From Phoma sp. XZ068 (lineage: Eukaryota > Ascomycota > Dothideomycetes > Pleosporales > Didymellaceae), in the NCBI GenBank assembly GCA_004835665.1, contig RBKR01000025.1, positions 1 to 64,000 of the forward strand: 64,000 nt of DNA. The letters run 5' to 3'. Shown in pieces: positions 30,623-41,839 of this stretch. Under the pieces are notes generated by a model that was not told the DNA's origin, searched no databases, and saw nothing but the letters and a program-made list of their open reading frames with translations. How positions within the stretch are numbered: the stretch's first letter is position 1; every line of letters starts with the position of its first letter. Both the position numbers and the translations under genes were made by a program.

Positions 30623-31868
30623 GTCGTGTTTTCGTGCATGACAATGGTCCCTCTAGGCTGAACGAACGTCAAAATCATTCACCACCGCGAGATTGTAGAT
30701 CTTACAGGAAACTGTCTAAAGTTAAAGATAAAGTTTAATCCTAAAATTGTCTACCTACATGCATTCATCATTGTGAAATCGGCGGAAGCAGGTTTATCTT
30801 GCGCTGAGGCTCTGGGAGCTATGGAAGGATGAGGTTGGACGCAGATGTGTCGAGGTCTTGTTCTTGTGTTCAGCCTTTGCTCAGTGTCCGGACGAAGATG
30901 ATTCAATCCCACGACAAGAACATTTATTGTACGCCATCGCGTGCGCATACGCGTGCAGTTGTCACATTGACCTGGGCGCAACGACGCCTCGGCGGGTGTT
31001 CGATGGCACCTCCCTCATGGACGAGTATCTCAATCCGATAGCTTCGAGCTATTATTCATGTTCAACGGGTATTCGGAAGGCAGGAGGGTACGGTACCCCT
31101 GAACGGATGGTTAGCGCCAATACCGGGATTTAGCCTTTCAGCCAGTATCCCTGCAAATGCCGATATTGGTCTGTGCGAGCGAAGGACGCTAACGATTCGT
31201 TCCGAAGGGGTACCGTACCCCGTGACTTTGCGTTGATTTGAGGGAAAATGCCGCCTGATACGACTTGAGCAAATTCGCCTGACCAAACGACATCCTACAT
31301 TTTTTGCGACTGTGAAGCTGCTCATATGGCGCAAAATCGCATTTCGTGACAAGCTTCTGGTGCAGCAGTTTTCGATGGCTCGCGATCCGCAGAGGGAGAA
31401 CGTGCCTTTAATAAGGAATAACAAGGCAACTCGATTATTCGAAAACTCGAGCAAATGGCCAGGGTGCGTCGTTCGTAACGCCCACAGTACCGCATTCCGC
31501 AACGCAACGTACATAATCGAAGTCGCGACACCACAGTAAAGGCTCGCTCGGTGAGCTTACCCGAAAACATACTTCAGAGAAATCTAAAGGTTCCTTAATG
31601 ATTGCGACAATTGCACGGATCATGTTACTACTTGTATGCGCAGTAGCTTGATCATTTGTGATAGTGCGAATATGTCATGACGTTGTGTGGTTTATGGCTG
31701 GAGGGCAGTATTTACACCGCCTTGGTACTAGCCGGAGTTCCAGCCGTCCGAATCGCGAGCTGCAAGCGCAGGCAGCCACGCCCTTAGGCATACTAGTATC
31801 TTGATCACTTCACAAACACGCTCACTCCCCATCTTCAATGCGCGATCGCTGCCTATGCATTATTATTC
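30623..31868. other. Intergenic between Alt a 1-like gene and ABC transporter
   Basis: Contains the foldback element at 31,086-31,220 and otherwise no supported gene. The last 60 bases before 31,869 are the leader of the ABC transporter gene. Confidence 0.55.
31086..31220. mobile_element. Foldback MITE-like element, 135 bases
   Basis: The ends are a perfect 14-base inverted repeat (GGGTACGGTACCCC at 31,086 and its complement ending at 31,220). The arms continue as an imperfect inverted repeat (GGTTAGCG / CGCTAACG and CCAATACCGGGATTT / AAATGCCGATATTGG), so nearly the whole element folds into one hairpin. No clear target duplication was seen. Non-autonomous DNA transposon is the best reading. 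Confidence 0.7.
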
Positions 31869-34800
31869 ATGATGGCGGACACCAACGGCGTAGCTACGTC
31901 TACAGGCAAAAGCTCCGACACTGTGAAGGAGGTGGATGACCGAGGACCAGCTGAGATCGACATTCCGGAAAAGATCGAAACAGAGAAGGCTTCTGGTGAT
32001 GATGCGAGTTCAAAGGAGGAGTCAAAGGGAGAAGGAAAAGATGAGAAGGAAGGGAGCATGAAAGACTACTTCGTAAGTCCCAGGTGGGGATGGTGTTTAG
32101 GGATGCACGCTCATCCGTGAATGTACAGCGCATTTTTACATATGCGAGTACCCCTGATCGTATCCTGTACGCCCTTGGATTTTCAGGCGCCATAGCCGTT
32201 GGTGCGGCTCTACCTTTGATGACTTTGATCTTTGGCCAGTCGACAGCCCAATTCAATCAACAAGCCACGGGTCAGGACGGCTCAACTTTCACCAAAAATA
32301 TCAACAGGCTAGTCCTCTACTTTGTATATCTGTTTGTCGCTCGCTTTGTCATTGGTTATCTGGGCACGCTTTGCATTTGTATTGCTGCAGCCAGGACAAC
32401 ATGCGCCGTGCGAGAGGATTTCCTGGACAAATTACTCCGACAAGACGTTGCGCATTTCGACAAGGAGGGGAGTGGGTCTGCTGCAACTCAGGTGACTACG
32501 AGTAAGAAATTCGGTGTCAATACTTGTGAGCGCCTTACTGATCATAGTTCAGATGGTAACAGGATTAACCAGGGTATAGCGGAGAAGTTGTTTACTTGCG
32601 TTCAAGGCATCTCGCTCTTCTTCTCTGGCTTCATCGTAGCACTCGCCGTTCAATGGAAGCTCGCGCTTATCGTAATGAGTATAATACCTGCCATCTTCGT
32701 AATCACAGGCGTGTGCATTGGTCTGGATGCGCCTATCGAAGCCAGAGTGGTCAGTACACTTGTATCCATCCCGATACGATGCTACCAACTAACCGATCTC
32801 ATTTAGACTAAGATATACTCCCAGGCTGGTACCCTGGCTCAAGATGCAATCAGCTCAATCAGGACAATTCACGCTTTTGGAGCTCACCAGAAGATCGTCG
32901 ACGGCTACGAAGCCTTTTTGCAGCGAGCTCACAAGGAAGGCAACAAGAAGTCTCTCATATACGGAGTACTCTTCTCCGGCCAGACTTTCCTGGTCATGTC
33001 AGGCACTTCGCTGGCCTTCTGGCAGGGCTTCCGCATGTTTCAAAGTGGAGAGATTGGTGACGTGGGTACTGTCTTTACCGTTGTGCTCAGTGTCGTCCTC
33101 GGTGCCACCGCAACATTGCTCATTTTCCCGCAGTTTCAAGCCTTTACTAATGCTTCATCGGCTGCAGGGGAATTGTTCTCCATCATAGACAGGCCTTCAA
33201 CACTCGATCCGCTCTCTACCGATGGTGTGAAACCATCCAGCTGTAACGGAGAAATCATCGTCCATGATCTACGCTTTGCTTACCCTGCTCGGCCCAGCGC
33301 TCAAGTTTTGAGAGGTCTTAGTCTATCCATTCCAGCCGGTAAGACAACAGCCCTAGTTGGGCCTAGCGGATGCGGCAAGTCGACTCTTGTCGGGCTACTC
33401 GAACGATGGTATCGACCCAATTCAGGTCAGATCCTGCTCGATGGTCGCGATATCTCCGAGTATAATACGAAGTGGTTACGATCTAACATCCGCCTGATCC
33501 AGCAAGAGCCGACCCTTTTCCAAGGAACAATCTACGAAAATATTGTCAAAGGTTTGATAGGGGAGCAGAATGACCTGCCGATGGAGAAGCAGATGGAGCT
33601 GGTTCAGGAAGCGTGTAAGAACAGTAATGCGCATGACTTTATCGAAGCGCTACCAGAAGGCTATCACACGCAAGTTGGAGAACGAGCAAGCATGCTGAGC
33701 GGTGGGCAACGACAGCGTGTCGCCATCGCGCGAAGTATCGTTTCGAATCCTCGGATTTTGCTGTTTGACGAAGCGACTAGTGCCCTGGATCCCCGCGCTG
33801 AAAAAGTTGTACAGAGCGCACTCAATCGTGTTTCAATCAACAAGACCACATTGATCATAGCACACAAGCTTGCTACTGTAATGGCGGCAGACAACATCAT
33901 TGTCATGAAGGAGGGTCAGACCTACGAGCAGGGTACACATCGCGAACTCATTGAAAGAGATGGCCTCTACGCGGCGATGGTACGCGCGCAAGATCTTGGC
34001 ACGAAGGCCAACGATGAAGACATTCAAAAAGAGCTGCAAGAAACAGAAACTGTTGATGATAGCCTGGATCGCAAGGTCACCTTGCAACGGACGCAATCTC
34101 ACCACAACACGACCGAAGTCGAGCGCGAAGTGAACCAACTTGCAGCGGGCACCTTGGGCTACTCTCTCATCAAATGTATATGGATCATGCTGAAAGAGAA
34201 CATCGACCTCTACTACTGGTATGCTGCTACCATTGTTGGAGGCATCATCGGCGGTGGCACCTATCCAGCACAAGCCATCATATTCTCCCGTCTCATTCGG
34301 GTATTCACACTACAAGGGTCTGAGGCGCAAGATCAAGCCAACTTCTGGGCGCTCATGTTCTTCGTGCTCGCTCTTGCCAACCTTTTCGCGTACTTTGCCA
34401 TTGGTCTCGCATGCAACGGAATCGGACAAACCCTGACTCATCGCTATCGCAGAGAGATGGTGGAGCGCATTATCTCCTTCGATCAAGATTTCTTCGACCG
34501 CCCGGAGAACTCTTCCGGCGCATTGACATCGAAGTTGTCGTCTGCGCCCACGGCACTGCAAGAGTTGATGTCTGCGAATCTCGGTCTCATGTTCAACATC
34601 TTGGTCAACATCACCGCCAGCAGTGCGCTTGGTATAGCTTATGGTTGGAAACTTGGTCTCACGCTTGTGTTCGGTGGCCTCACAGTCATTGTCGCGGCCG
34701 GATACTATCGCATTCGACTCGACCAAAAGCTGGAAGCTGATACGGAGGAACAATTCTCAGGCAGTGCTGGGCTGGCAACAGAGGCTGTCACATCCATCCG

Positions 34801-35977
34801 AACAGTTAGCATGTTGACACTCGAGGTGTCTATCATGCGCGAATATAGTGCCATGTTGCACTCAATCACAGGAAAGGTCATCCGGAATCTAATTTTCGCG
34901 CTCATTCCGTACGCGCTTTCACAATCTGCCGACTTTCTGGTCATGGCCCTTGGCTTTTGGTACGGGTCGCAGCTGATCGCCAAGGGCGAGTACAACACGT
35001 CGCAGTTCTTCGTAATCTTTATCGCTATTGTCTTCGGCGGCCAAGGTGTAGCTCAATTTTTCATGTACAGCACCTCGATCACAAAAGCGGAGGGGGCTGC
35101 AAACTACATCCTTTGGCTGCGGACAGTCCAACCAACCATTCGCGAATCAGAGGAGACCAGCGGCAAGGGCCCATCAGCAGACGGGGCCATTGCCATGGAG
35201 GAGGTTGAGTTCAGGTACAAGCAGCGTGACGCATCCAGAGTGCTGAGAGGTATCTCCATGAAGATTGAGCCCGGCACCTTTGCTGCATTCGTTGGGCCAT
35301 CGGGTTGTGGCAAGAGTACGGTCGTTTCACTGCTGCTCCGCTTCTACGACCCGATATCCGGACGTATCACGCTGGATGACCAAGACATTTCCCTCATGTC
35401 TCCCCAACTTTACCGCCGATACATGTCCCTCGTTCAGCAGGAGCCACCTCTATACCTTGGTTCAGTGCGCGAGAACATCGCCCTTGGCCTTGAGCATGAG
35501 CCATCCGATGCAGAAGTCCAGGAAGCATGTCGCCAAGCCAACGTTTTAGAGTTTGTCACTTCACTACCGGAAGGTCTCCAGACCCCTTGTGGGTCCAAAG
35601 GTCTGCAGTTTTCTGGTGGACAAAGGCAGCGTATTGCGATTGCCAGAGCACTGATTCGCCAGCCACGACTGCTATTGTTGGACGAGGCGACGTCGGCGTT
35701 GGACACGCAGAGTGAGAGGATTGTTCAGAAGGCTCTTGATGAGGCAGCAATGACGAGAACGACAATCGCTGTTGCGCATAGGCTGTAAGTACCTCGAGAT
35801 GATATACTCTTTGTGAATACCTTGCTAACAATAACTAGGAGCACAATTCGCCATGCAGATATCATCTTCGTCATGGAAGACGGGAAGATTGCGGAGATGG
35901 GCACTCATGAGGAGTTGCAGAGATTGAGAGGTAGATACTTTGCTACGTGTCTGGCACAGTCGCTTGATCAGGCATGA
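31869..35977 (+). CDS. ABC transporter, full-size MDR/P-glycoprotein type (ABCB)
   Basis: Five exons (31,869-32,072; 32,129-32,501; 32,553-32,749; 32,807-35,784; 35,839-35,977), 1,296 residues; all four introns (51-57 bases) keep frame. Layout is TMD1-NBD1-TMD2-NBD2 after a charged 70-residue cytosolic N-terminus. NBD1: Walker A GPSGCGKST (443-451), signature LSGGQ (555-559), Walker B LLFDEATSALD (about 577-587), H-loop IIAHKLA. NBD2: GPSGCGKST (from 1088), FSGGQRQR (from 1193), LLLLDEATSALD (about 1213-1224), VAHRL. The last intron splits the codon of that Leu. All ATP-binding motifs are intact. Family members are plasma- or vacuolar-membrane exporters of hydrophobic compounds, drugs or secondary metabolites. 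An NRPS relic lies 4 kb upstream, so it may be a surviving part of a metabolite cluster; that link is inference. Confidence 0.93.
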
Positions 35978-36487
35978 TAGGTTCCGTACGAAACGAGACT
36001 TTCCGGCCTGTACAAGTCTTTAGTCACGATCCGTGTCGTACCGGCTGGTCGGGTGACATTAGTCGATTTATGAACTCTACTTCCCTTTAAAAAATATACG
36101 ATATCTAGTAGGAAATTTCCAAGCTTAATGTATACAAGACTTCATACTTGAACCTAGCAGATTAGACGTGCGTATTTATTTAATAGCAGAATGCCAAATG
36201 ATTGTTGTACGACTGCCTTCGCGAATTATTTTTGCCGAAGAAAATCAACAGAATACCAAGTCAGAAAATAGAAGCCCGGACTTTGACGACAAGAAACCGT
36301 ACTTGTTGCGAAACACAGGGTTGAAGGCAGTGAAGTGGACGTAGATATCTCCAAAAGCCAAGACAGCTTATGGATCCCGTAAACACCCCAAGCTGAAGAG
36401 TGCAACTACAAGGTCTCTCTCAGCTAGGAAGTTATATTGGCGATAGTACCGCCACCCATGCTACAAGGCATAGCGCAAGCGCACTCA
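35978..36487. other. Intergenic, convergent 3' ends
   Basis: The region lies between the ABC transporter stop and the 3' end of the next gene on -. Moderately A+T-rich, with likely polyadenylation signals, but nothing specific recognised. Confidence 0.5.
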
Positions 36488-37004
36488 TCAGATAGAACCC
36501 TGAGCTACAGTGGTGGTCGTTCCACCTCCAGCCATGAACCCAATGAATGTGTTATTGGTCACATAGTACACTGGCAAGTGACCAAAACGCTCTAAAGGAG
36601 CCAGGAACATGGTACCCAGAGCTAAGTCGAGCCAGAATGTGGTCACAGCAAGCAAGCTCACAGTCGACGAGTAGACGTTGAAGTCAGACCATACACTTGT
36701 GAGTCCCTCTGCCACCGTAGTTGAAGCCAGACTACTACATCAGTCACCTTAATCCAGCTAATCATCATCGTCAATCGTTTTAAAGTACTTACATTTTTAG
36801 CCCAAGTATCGCGACAGTATTACTGTGTGCCAATCTCTTGTGGCTGGTCCAGTTGCACAAATCGGTCCCACTGTCTGGCCCCTTCTTTCGACATTCTTTC
36901 AAATTGATGTGACTGTTATTTTTCTTTTGGGAGAGTCCAAGTATTGCGAAGAAGAGAAGCCGAGGAAACGCAGTAGTGATTGATTGTAGTGGCTCAAAAG
37001 GCAT
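36488..37004 (-). CDS. Small hypothetical protein, possibly membrane-associated
   Basis: Two-exon model on -: exon 1 37,004-36,793, intron of 58 bases (GTAAGT ... GATGTAG), exon 2 36,734-36,488; 152 residues. The join restores frame across an AT/T codon split, and exon 2 has no ATG of its own, which supports the model. Hydrophobic stretches are PRLLFFAILGL (14-24) and VSLLAVTTFWLDLALGTMFLAPL (about 94-116), with a Gly/Thr-rich tail. The layout faintly recalls small fungal multi-pass proteins (MARVEL-like), but I cannot assign it. Could be a decayed gene. Confidence 0.4.
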
Positions 37005-38328
37005 AGAAATGGAGAAACTAAATAGCCCCAACTGTGGTACCGTATTATTTGTAGAAGAACGTTGTTGCTAGGCTCCATAGAGTAACATCCGAGGGCCTAT
37101 AGAATCGCTTGTATTAAATCGCAGTTCGACTACAGACCTACAATCATCAGCAAGTACCTCAATAGTGGTAAATACAGCCAAAACAATCAGCTCATAATGT
37201 GAACAAATGAACGTGCGATCGTTTGTGAGTACAGTGGCACTCATTTTAACCACGTTCGCTGAAACCCCCCCCCCCCTTTAGTTGCTACCCACGATGATCC
37301 AAACTGCCACCTATTGGAACCTGACCAAGCCTACTCGGCTATTCAATGACTTTGTAGCGATCAGAGGGATTACTGAGGCGGGGTGAATTGAGAGGCATCG
37401 TTAGATCAATCAGGGGTCAAGGCGTCTGTGAATCGTAGGGTTTCGATAATGAGCAAATTGATGCTATACTGGAGCTGTTACGGTACGAATCTACTTTTAA
37501 AAGGAATATCAAGAAGATTCTGACAGCTGGGTGTATGTAATCCTCCACCCACACGTGATAGGCTCGGAGGTCCTACTCCATCGGGCTTAGCAGAAACGCT
37601 CTCCTCCAAATAGTGCGTTACTTCTGCAGTATATAGTAGTGTTCCGTCCTATAGAAAGGTCCTATGGCGCAATGGGTCTAGCTTGCATCTAATAATAGAA
37701 TATTCGGTTTCCTTTCCGTCAAGAGTCGAGCACATGAACCACCTTCGTCCGCCATCGGACCAAACAATACTTCTGCTGTATACCGCAGTAGACGTATGCC
37801 CCGTGCTTCGGAATTTGCGAGATTCAGTTTGCCGAGATTGCTAGCATTAATCGAAACATGTAATATATAACCGCGCATCAAGGCCGTAGACTTAACATAC
37901 GTTCACAAAATGTCTGCCTTCAGTTACGTGGACGCCTTAGGCCTTCCATGTCTATCATTAGGCTAAGCAAAGTTGGGGCTTCGTCCGTAGCTAATCCTCC
38001 TTTCTCTCTTGCCTTCCTTAACAAGCCCTGTCACCATCAGGCAAGCTTCCTTAGAACTCGCGGTATGTCTACATGTCAGGTTAAACTATCAATTCAAGGC
38101 AATCTTTAGGAGTTACAGTTACATCTGCCACTGCAGTGTACAGTATCAAGACGATATAATGCCGACGGCGTGTTAGTCCTGGTTCATAGCCCGGCAGCAA
38201 TATGACAAGCACGAGAGGTCACTAGATTTGGTATAAAGGTGTATAGGACTCAACAGTAAATCGTCTTCATCCATCAACTCCACAGGTCCTACATATCTGA
38301 GCTTTTCAAACCCTACATATCTTATAAC
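37005..38328. other. Intergenic, with poly-C run and TATA box for next gene
   Basis: No supported gene. A run of 12 C lies at 37,265-37,276. TATAAA at 38,232-38,237 is about 95 bases before the next start codon and is a likely core promoter element for it. Confidence 0.5.
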
Positions 38329-38799
38329 ATGCATATCCCTACCCTCCTGATTGCTCCGCTTGCAGCGGGCTACGCTGCCGCCATCTGCCCCGGATTCAAT
38401 TTCGGCATCGGTTTCCAGCAGTCACTCGGTAATGGTGTTAGCAGATGGAACGTTTATGACGCTGGCTGTAATGTTGTGGACGGCCTTACCACTACGGGCA
38501 ACCCATGCAATTCAGGCATCTTTGGTTGCACACCAGCTCCAATCACATTCAACCGCTACGTCAACAGCTTTACTAGACTCATGTGAGTGGCATAAGATTG
38601 CAGCGAGTCGAGACTGGCGATGATGCTGACAACATGGCCCAGCTACGCCTGCCGACCGGATGGAAGAGCAGGTGATTGCGGTGGGGCTGGAATCTCCGTT
38701 TGTGTAAGGAATCCGGTATACAGACATAGAACAGAGGCTGACAATGATGCGCAGTGCCGAAACGACGGGGGCAAATTAGCTTCTACATTTGAAGCATAG
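38329..38799 (+). CDS. Secreted cysteine-rich protein, effector candidate
   Basis: Three exons (38,329-38,582; 38,643-38,703; 38,755-38,799), 119 residues; introns of 60 and 51 bases with GT/AG ends. Signal peptide MHIPTLLIAPLAAGYAAA. The mature protein has eight Cys (CPGF, AGC, NPC, FGC, YACR, GDC, SVCC), a pattern typical of compact disulfide-rich secreted fungal proteins. It is not a paralogue of the 21.5-24.9 kb family. The N-terminal part, CPGFNFGIGF followed by RWNVYDAGCNVVDGLTTTGN, is distinctive but unassigned. TATAAA lies upstream at 38,232. Gene structure looks intact. Confidence 0.75.
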
Positions 38800-39374
38800 T
38801 CAAGTGAACGACAATCTACTGTTATTAGCATATCTGTCTTTTTACAGATGATAGCAATAGTAAATAAAGTTCTACAATCCATTCTGAGCAGCGTGACTAG
38901 TCAAAACATCACTACTAGTTATTCGTTCCTCCTACTACACTAGATATACAATTACTTATACTTATTATAGTATTTAACAAAGTATCTGTACTGACCATTT
39001 TCTGTACCTGCGATACACTTCAAAATTAGTAATTGACACAATGCTCTCCTTGATGGTAAAAAACCTCAGCTGTCAGTTAATAGCCTGGTTCTCGTGAATG
39101 GGCAACTACCCTACATACGTGTATTAGTTTATGATTTCCAGCCATTGGTGTATCACCATGATGAAGTTATCGTAGATTTGCCAATACGCTCGGAGCTTAC
39201 TCCATAATACTCTTTAGTTCGTCCTACGAATGGGATTATTGCATTACTTCGAAACAAGCTTCGAAAGCTCTACGGTAAATACGGAATATAGCCTTGTAGC
39301 TTCAATGGGACCGCCCAGACTCTAACGTATATGCCTGTTTCATTGTGGTGTGTCCTACAACCGACGACGATAGT
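38800..39374. other. Intergenic between convergent genes
   Basis: Unique, slightly A+T-rich. No gene or repeat recognised. Confidence 0.5.
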
Positions 39375-39974
39375 TTACGGATAGGTCGTCCCATTCACGA
39401 AAGTTGTGTTTGTCCATTCGTTCGCAAGCTGCAAGTGAAGTTAGTTGTCGAGAAACGTAAAGATCTAAGAGAAACATACATTCCAAGCATCGATCCTGAG
39501 CGTGTATGTGCCGTTCTCGTATTCTTGAACTCGTTGCAAAAGTCCGACGGCGGTGACGTAATTTAACCAGTAGTATTTCTTGTCACCTGTCTCAAAGATG
39601 AGTCGCAAATGCAGCTTTCCGTCTGGATGTCTCGAGCCTGATGTTTGGATGAAAATGTTTGCATTGTCGTCAGTTTGGAGATTGTATCGTGTGTCCGCCG
39701 TAAAGAGCCCCGTCTGTGGATCGGTCAAACCCCAGTCCGCTCCAAGATCCAGGATCTTTCCATTCAGCTGTGGGCCTGTAAAATTTCCCCCGATGATGGG
39801 GATTGCTGTACGAAGGCCCTTGGACGTTTGAGTCGTAAAGATTCTCGGCTCGCAGTCTACAAATGCCGTATACAAATACTCGAGGCCTGGCGTAGTAGGA
39901 GCAGTGACATTTGTTGAGATACTCGCCGTGCTGAAAAGCAGTGCAGCATAGGTGAGAACTTGAAGTGGTTGCAT
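39375..39974 (-). CDS. Secreted DUF3237-family protein
   Basis: Two exons on -: 39,974-39,480 and 39,428-39,375, intron of 51 bases (GTATGT ... TTGCAG), 182 residues. The ATG at 39,974 is the first in frame; the longer frame upstream uses TTG. Signal peptide MQPLQVLTYAALLFSTASIS. The domain fits DUF3237 (PF11578): LEYLYTAFVDC, IIGGNFTGPQLNGKILDLGADW, TADTRYNLQTDDNANIFIQTSG, LRLIFETGDKKYYWLNYV and LRIDAWN. Without the intron the protein would end just after AWN; splicing adds LANEWTNTTFVNGTTYP, which seems more natural. Several N-glycosylation sites (NVT, NFT, NGT, NTT) support export. Biochemical role of the family is unknown to me. Confidence 0.8.
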
Positions 39975-40415
39975 GGTCGAAACAGTTGATCGAGGCAATC
40001 GTTGTCTACCAGGGAATGCAGTCTATTAATTTATCCATGCAATCAATCTACAATAAACTCACGTGAATGTTCACCTCGGGCACAATTGGAGCCCGAGGGA
40101 GGAAAAGCCGTAACGCGCTGCCGGGCTTAATTGAAGATCCATATGGTGGGGAACTGCCCCGCATCAGAGGTAGCGATCGTCTCAAGCACGGCAAAATTTG
40201 GGTGTTACGGCAAGCTTGCCGAACGCCCACTTCGAACTAAGAGCATCCTATCATAACATTTATAAGCTTATTTCATACAGTTTGCTTCATCATACATCTA
40301 TTTCCTCAAGACATATCTCCTTGTACGCATTTATGGGGTAGATCTTCCTTCGCTCACAAATCTACATAGCACCCGCTTCTATGTATATAGCATTGTCTTT
40401 TGGATCGTTGTCAGT
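39975..40415. other. Promoter side of the DUF3237 gene up to the transposon
   Basis: No gene. Unique DNA ends at the TA target site (40,416-40,417) of the pogo-like transposon. Confidence 0.6.
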
Positions 40416-40524
40416 TACCGTGTCCGTGCGCGTGATGTACGGATTCGCGTGATGTACGCAATCACAAAAACGCGTCAATTTCCTCAACACTATAACTTAA
40501 CACCACAATAACGTTAGAAGCTGC

Positions 40525-41307
40525 CCTTACAGAGCTAGCTGCATTAAAGCCTGGAGAAAAGTTCTGCTATACTACAATTGCAAAAAAACATAGTGTTGTG
40601 TAGTTAACGCTGTCGCGGCGGCACAGAGTGATTTTACAGTCCACTACTACTAAGAACATTAACTAACAGAACCTCACCCTATAACAAGAAATAGAGCTTG
40701 TTAAGTATATAGAAGAGCTTACAGCTTATTATATACTACCTACAAGAGAGATAATAGCTAATTTTGCGTCCCTAATAGCCTAGAAACTAGTTAGTAATAG
40801 CTAGGTTACCTGCTTTATTAACTAACACTCTATCTATCTTATCTCTTAATACTTAACAGGTATAGACTCTAAACGCTACAACGCTAATTTATATACTAAA
40901 TACAAGCTCTACTTTAACTTATTACAACTTAAAATTGCTAAATATAATATTAAGAGTTGCTATATATATAATATAGATAAGAAGGGCTTTATAATTAGAG
41001 TAACCTCTAGGACTAAACACGTGTTTAGTAGGCATATATAGGAGAAAAAGGAGGTTAGAGCAACACTTTAAGATAGCAATTATACCTAGATTATAGTGTT
41101 AGCATATATATATAGTAATAGATTAATACTACTACTAGGTATTATATACTAGTTAAAGAACAGTACTATATAATTAAGCTAGGTAGAGGAAATTAAGCTA
41201 GAAGTATATATAGTATTAGTATCCTTATTACCCTTAGGATAGACAAACAATAATATAGGCCTAGCCTAGCTTAAATAGGTATTTAATTAATATACTAAAG
41301 AGAAAGC
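40525..41307 (+). pseudogene. Pogo-like transposase, 5' part (RIP-inactivated)
   Basis: The + strand frame has Psq/CENP-B-type helix-turn-helix remains (LAALKPGEKFCYTTIAKKHS, RRHRV), a second HTH region (IELVKYIEELTAYYILPTRE, SWVTCFIN), then the DDE domain start with the first Asp kept in YNIDKKGF, and VRATL and VLAYI. Many in-frame stops come from Gln and Trp codons. The frame is cut at 41,307 by the LTR element in the middle of the DDE domain and continues at 59,457. Confidence 0.88.
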
Positions 41308-41804
41308 TATTATAATTCTAGAGAACACTAAATAAAAGTTAATAATTATAGGCTAAGTGTAGTATAGTTAAACTATACAGGAGAAGGTATTATAAGTAAG
41401 TATAAATAATAAGTATTATTAGTTACTACTTAGATAATAATATAAAGTTATATATTATAATTAGTCTTAGCGCAATTAGTATAATTAGTAATTAGTATAA
41501 TTAATAATTAGTGTAATTAGTAGCTATTATAATACTAAGTACTATATATATCTCCTTAGTATATAGTAATTAGAAACACTACCCTTATAGCATTATATTT
41601 AACCTTATTAATTAACTTTGTTATTAGAACTTAACCTAACTTTTAAGCTAGACAGATTAACTATCTATACTACTTATTATTAACTCTATAGTTATTATAG
41701 TGTTTTACTAGGTATTTATACTAACCTCTTCCTATACTAGTACTTATCTTAAAGAACTAACTTTAGAAGTATTTATAAGCTTTGCTTAGTTTATAACCTT
41801 AATA
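41308..41804 (+). repeat. 5' LTR of outer Ty3/Gypsy element
   Basis: 497 bases, the same length as the copy at 58,955. Differences between the two are mainly C/T and G/A, as expected from RIP after insertion. A related inverted LTR lies at 16,967-17,446. Confidence 0.93.
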
Positions 41805-41839
41805 TTTTAAATACCTCTAAGATAAGTACTACTTTAGAA

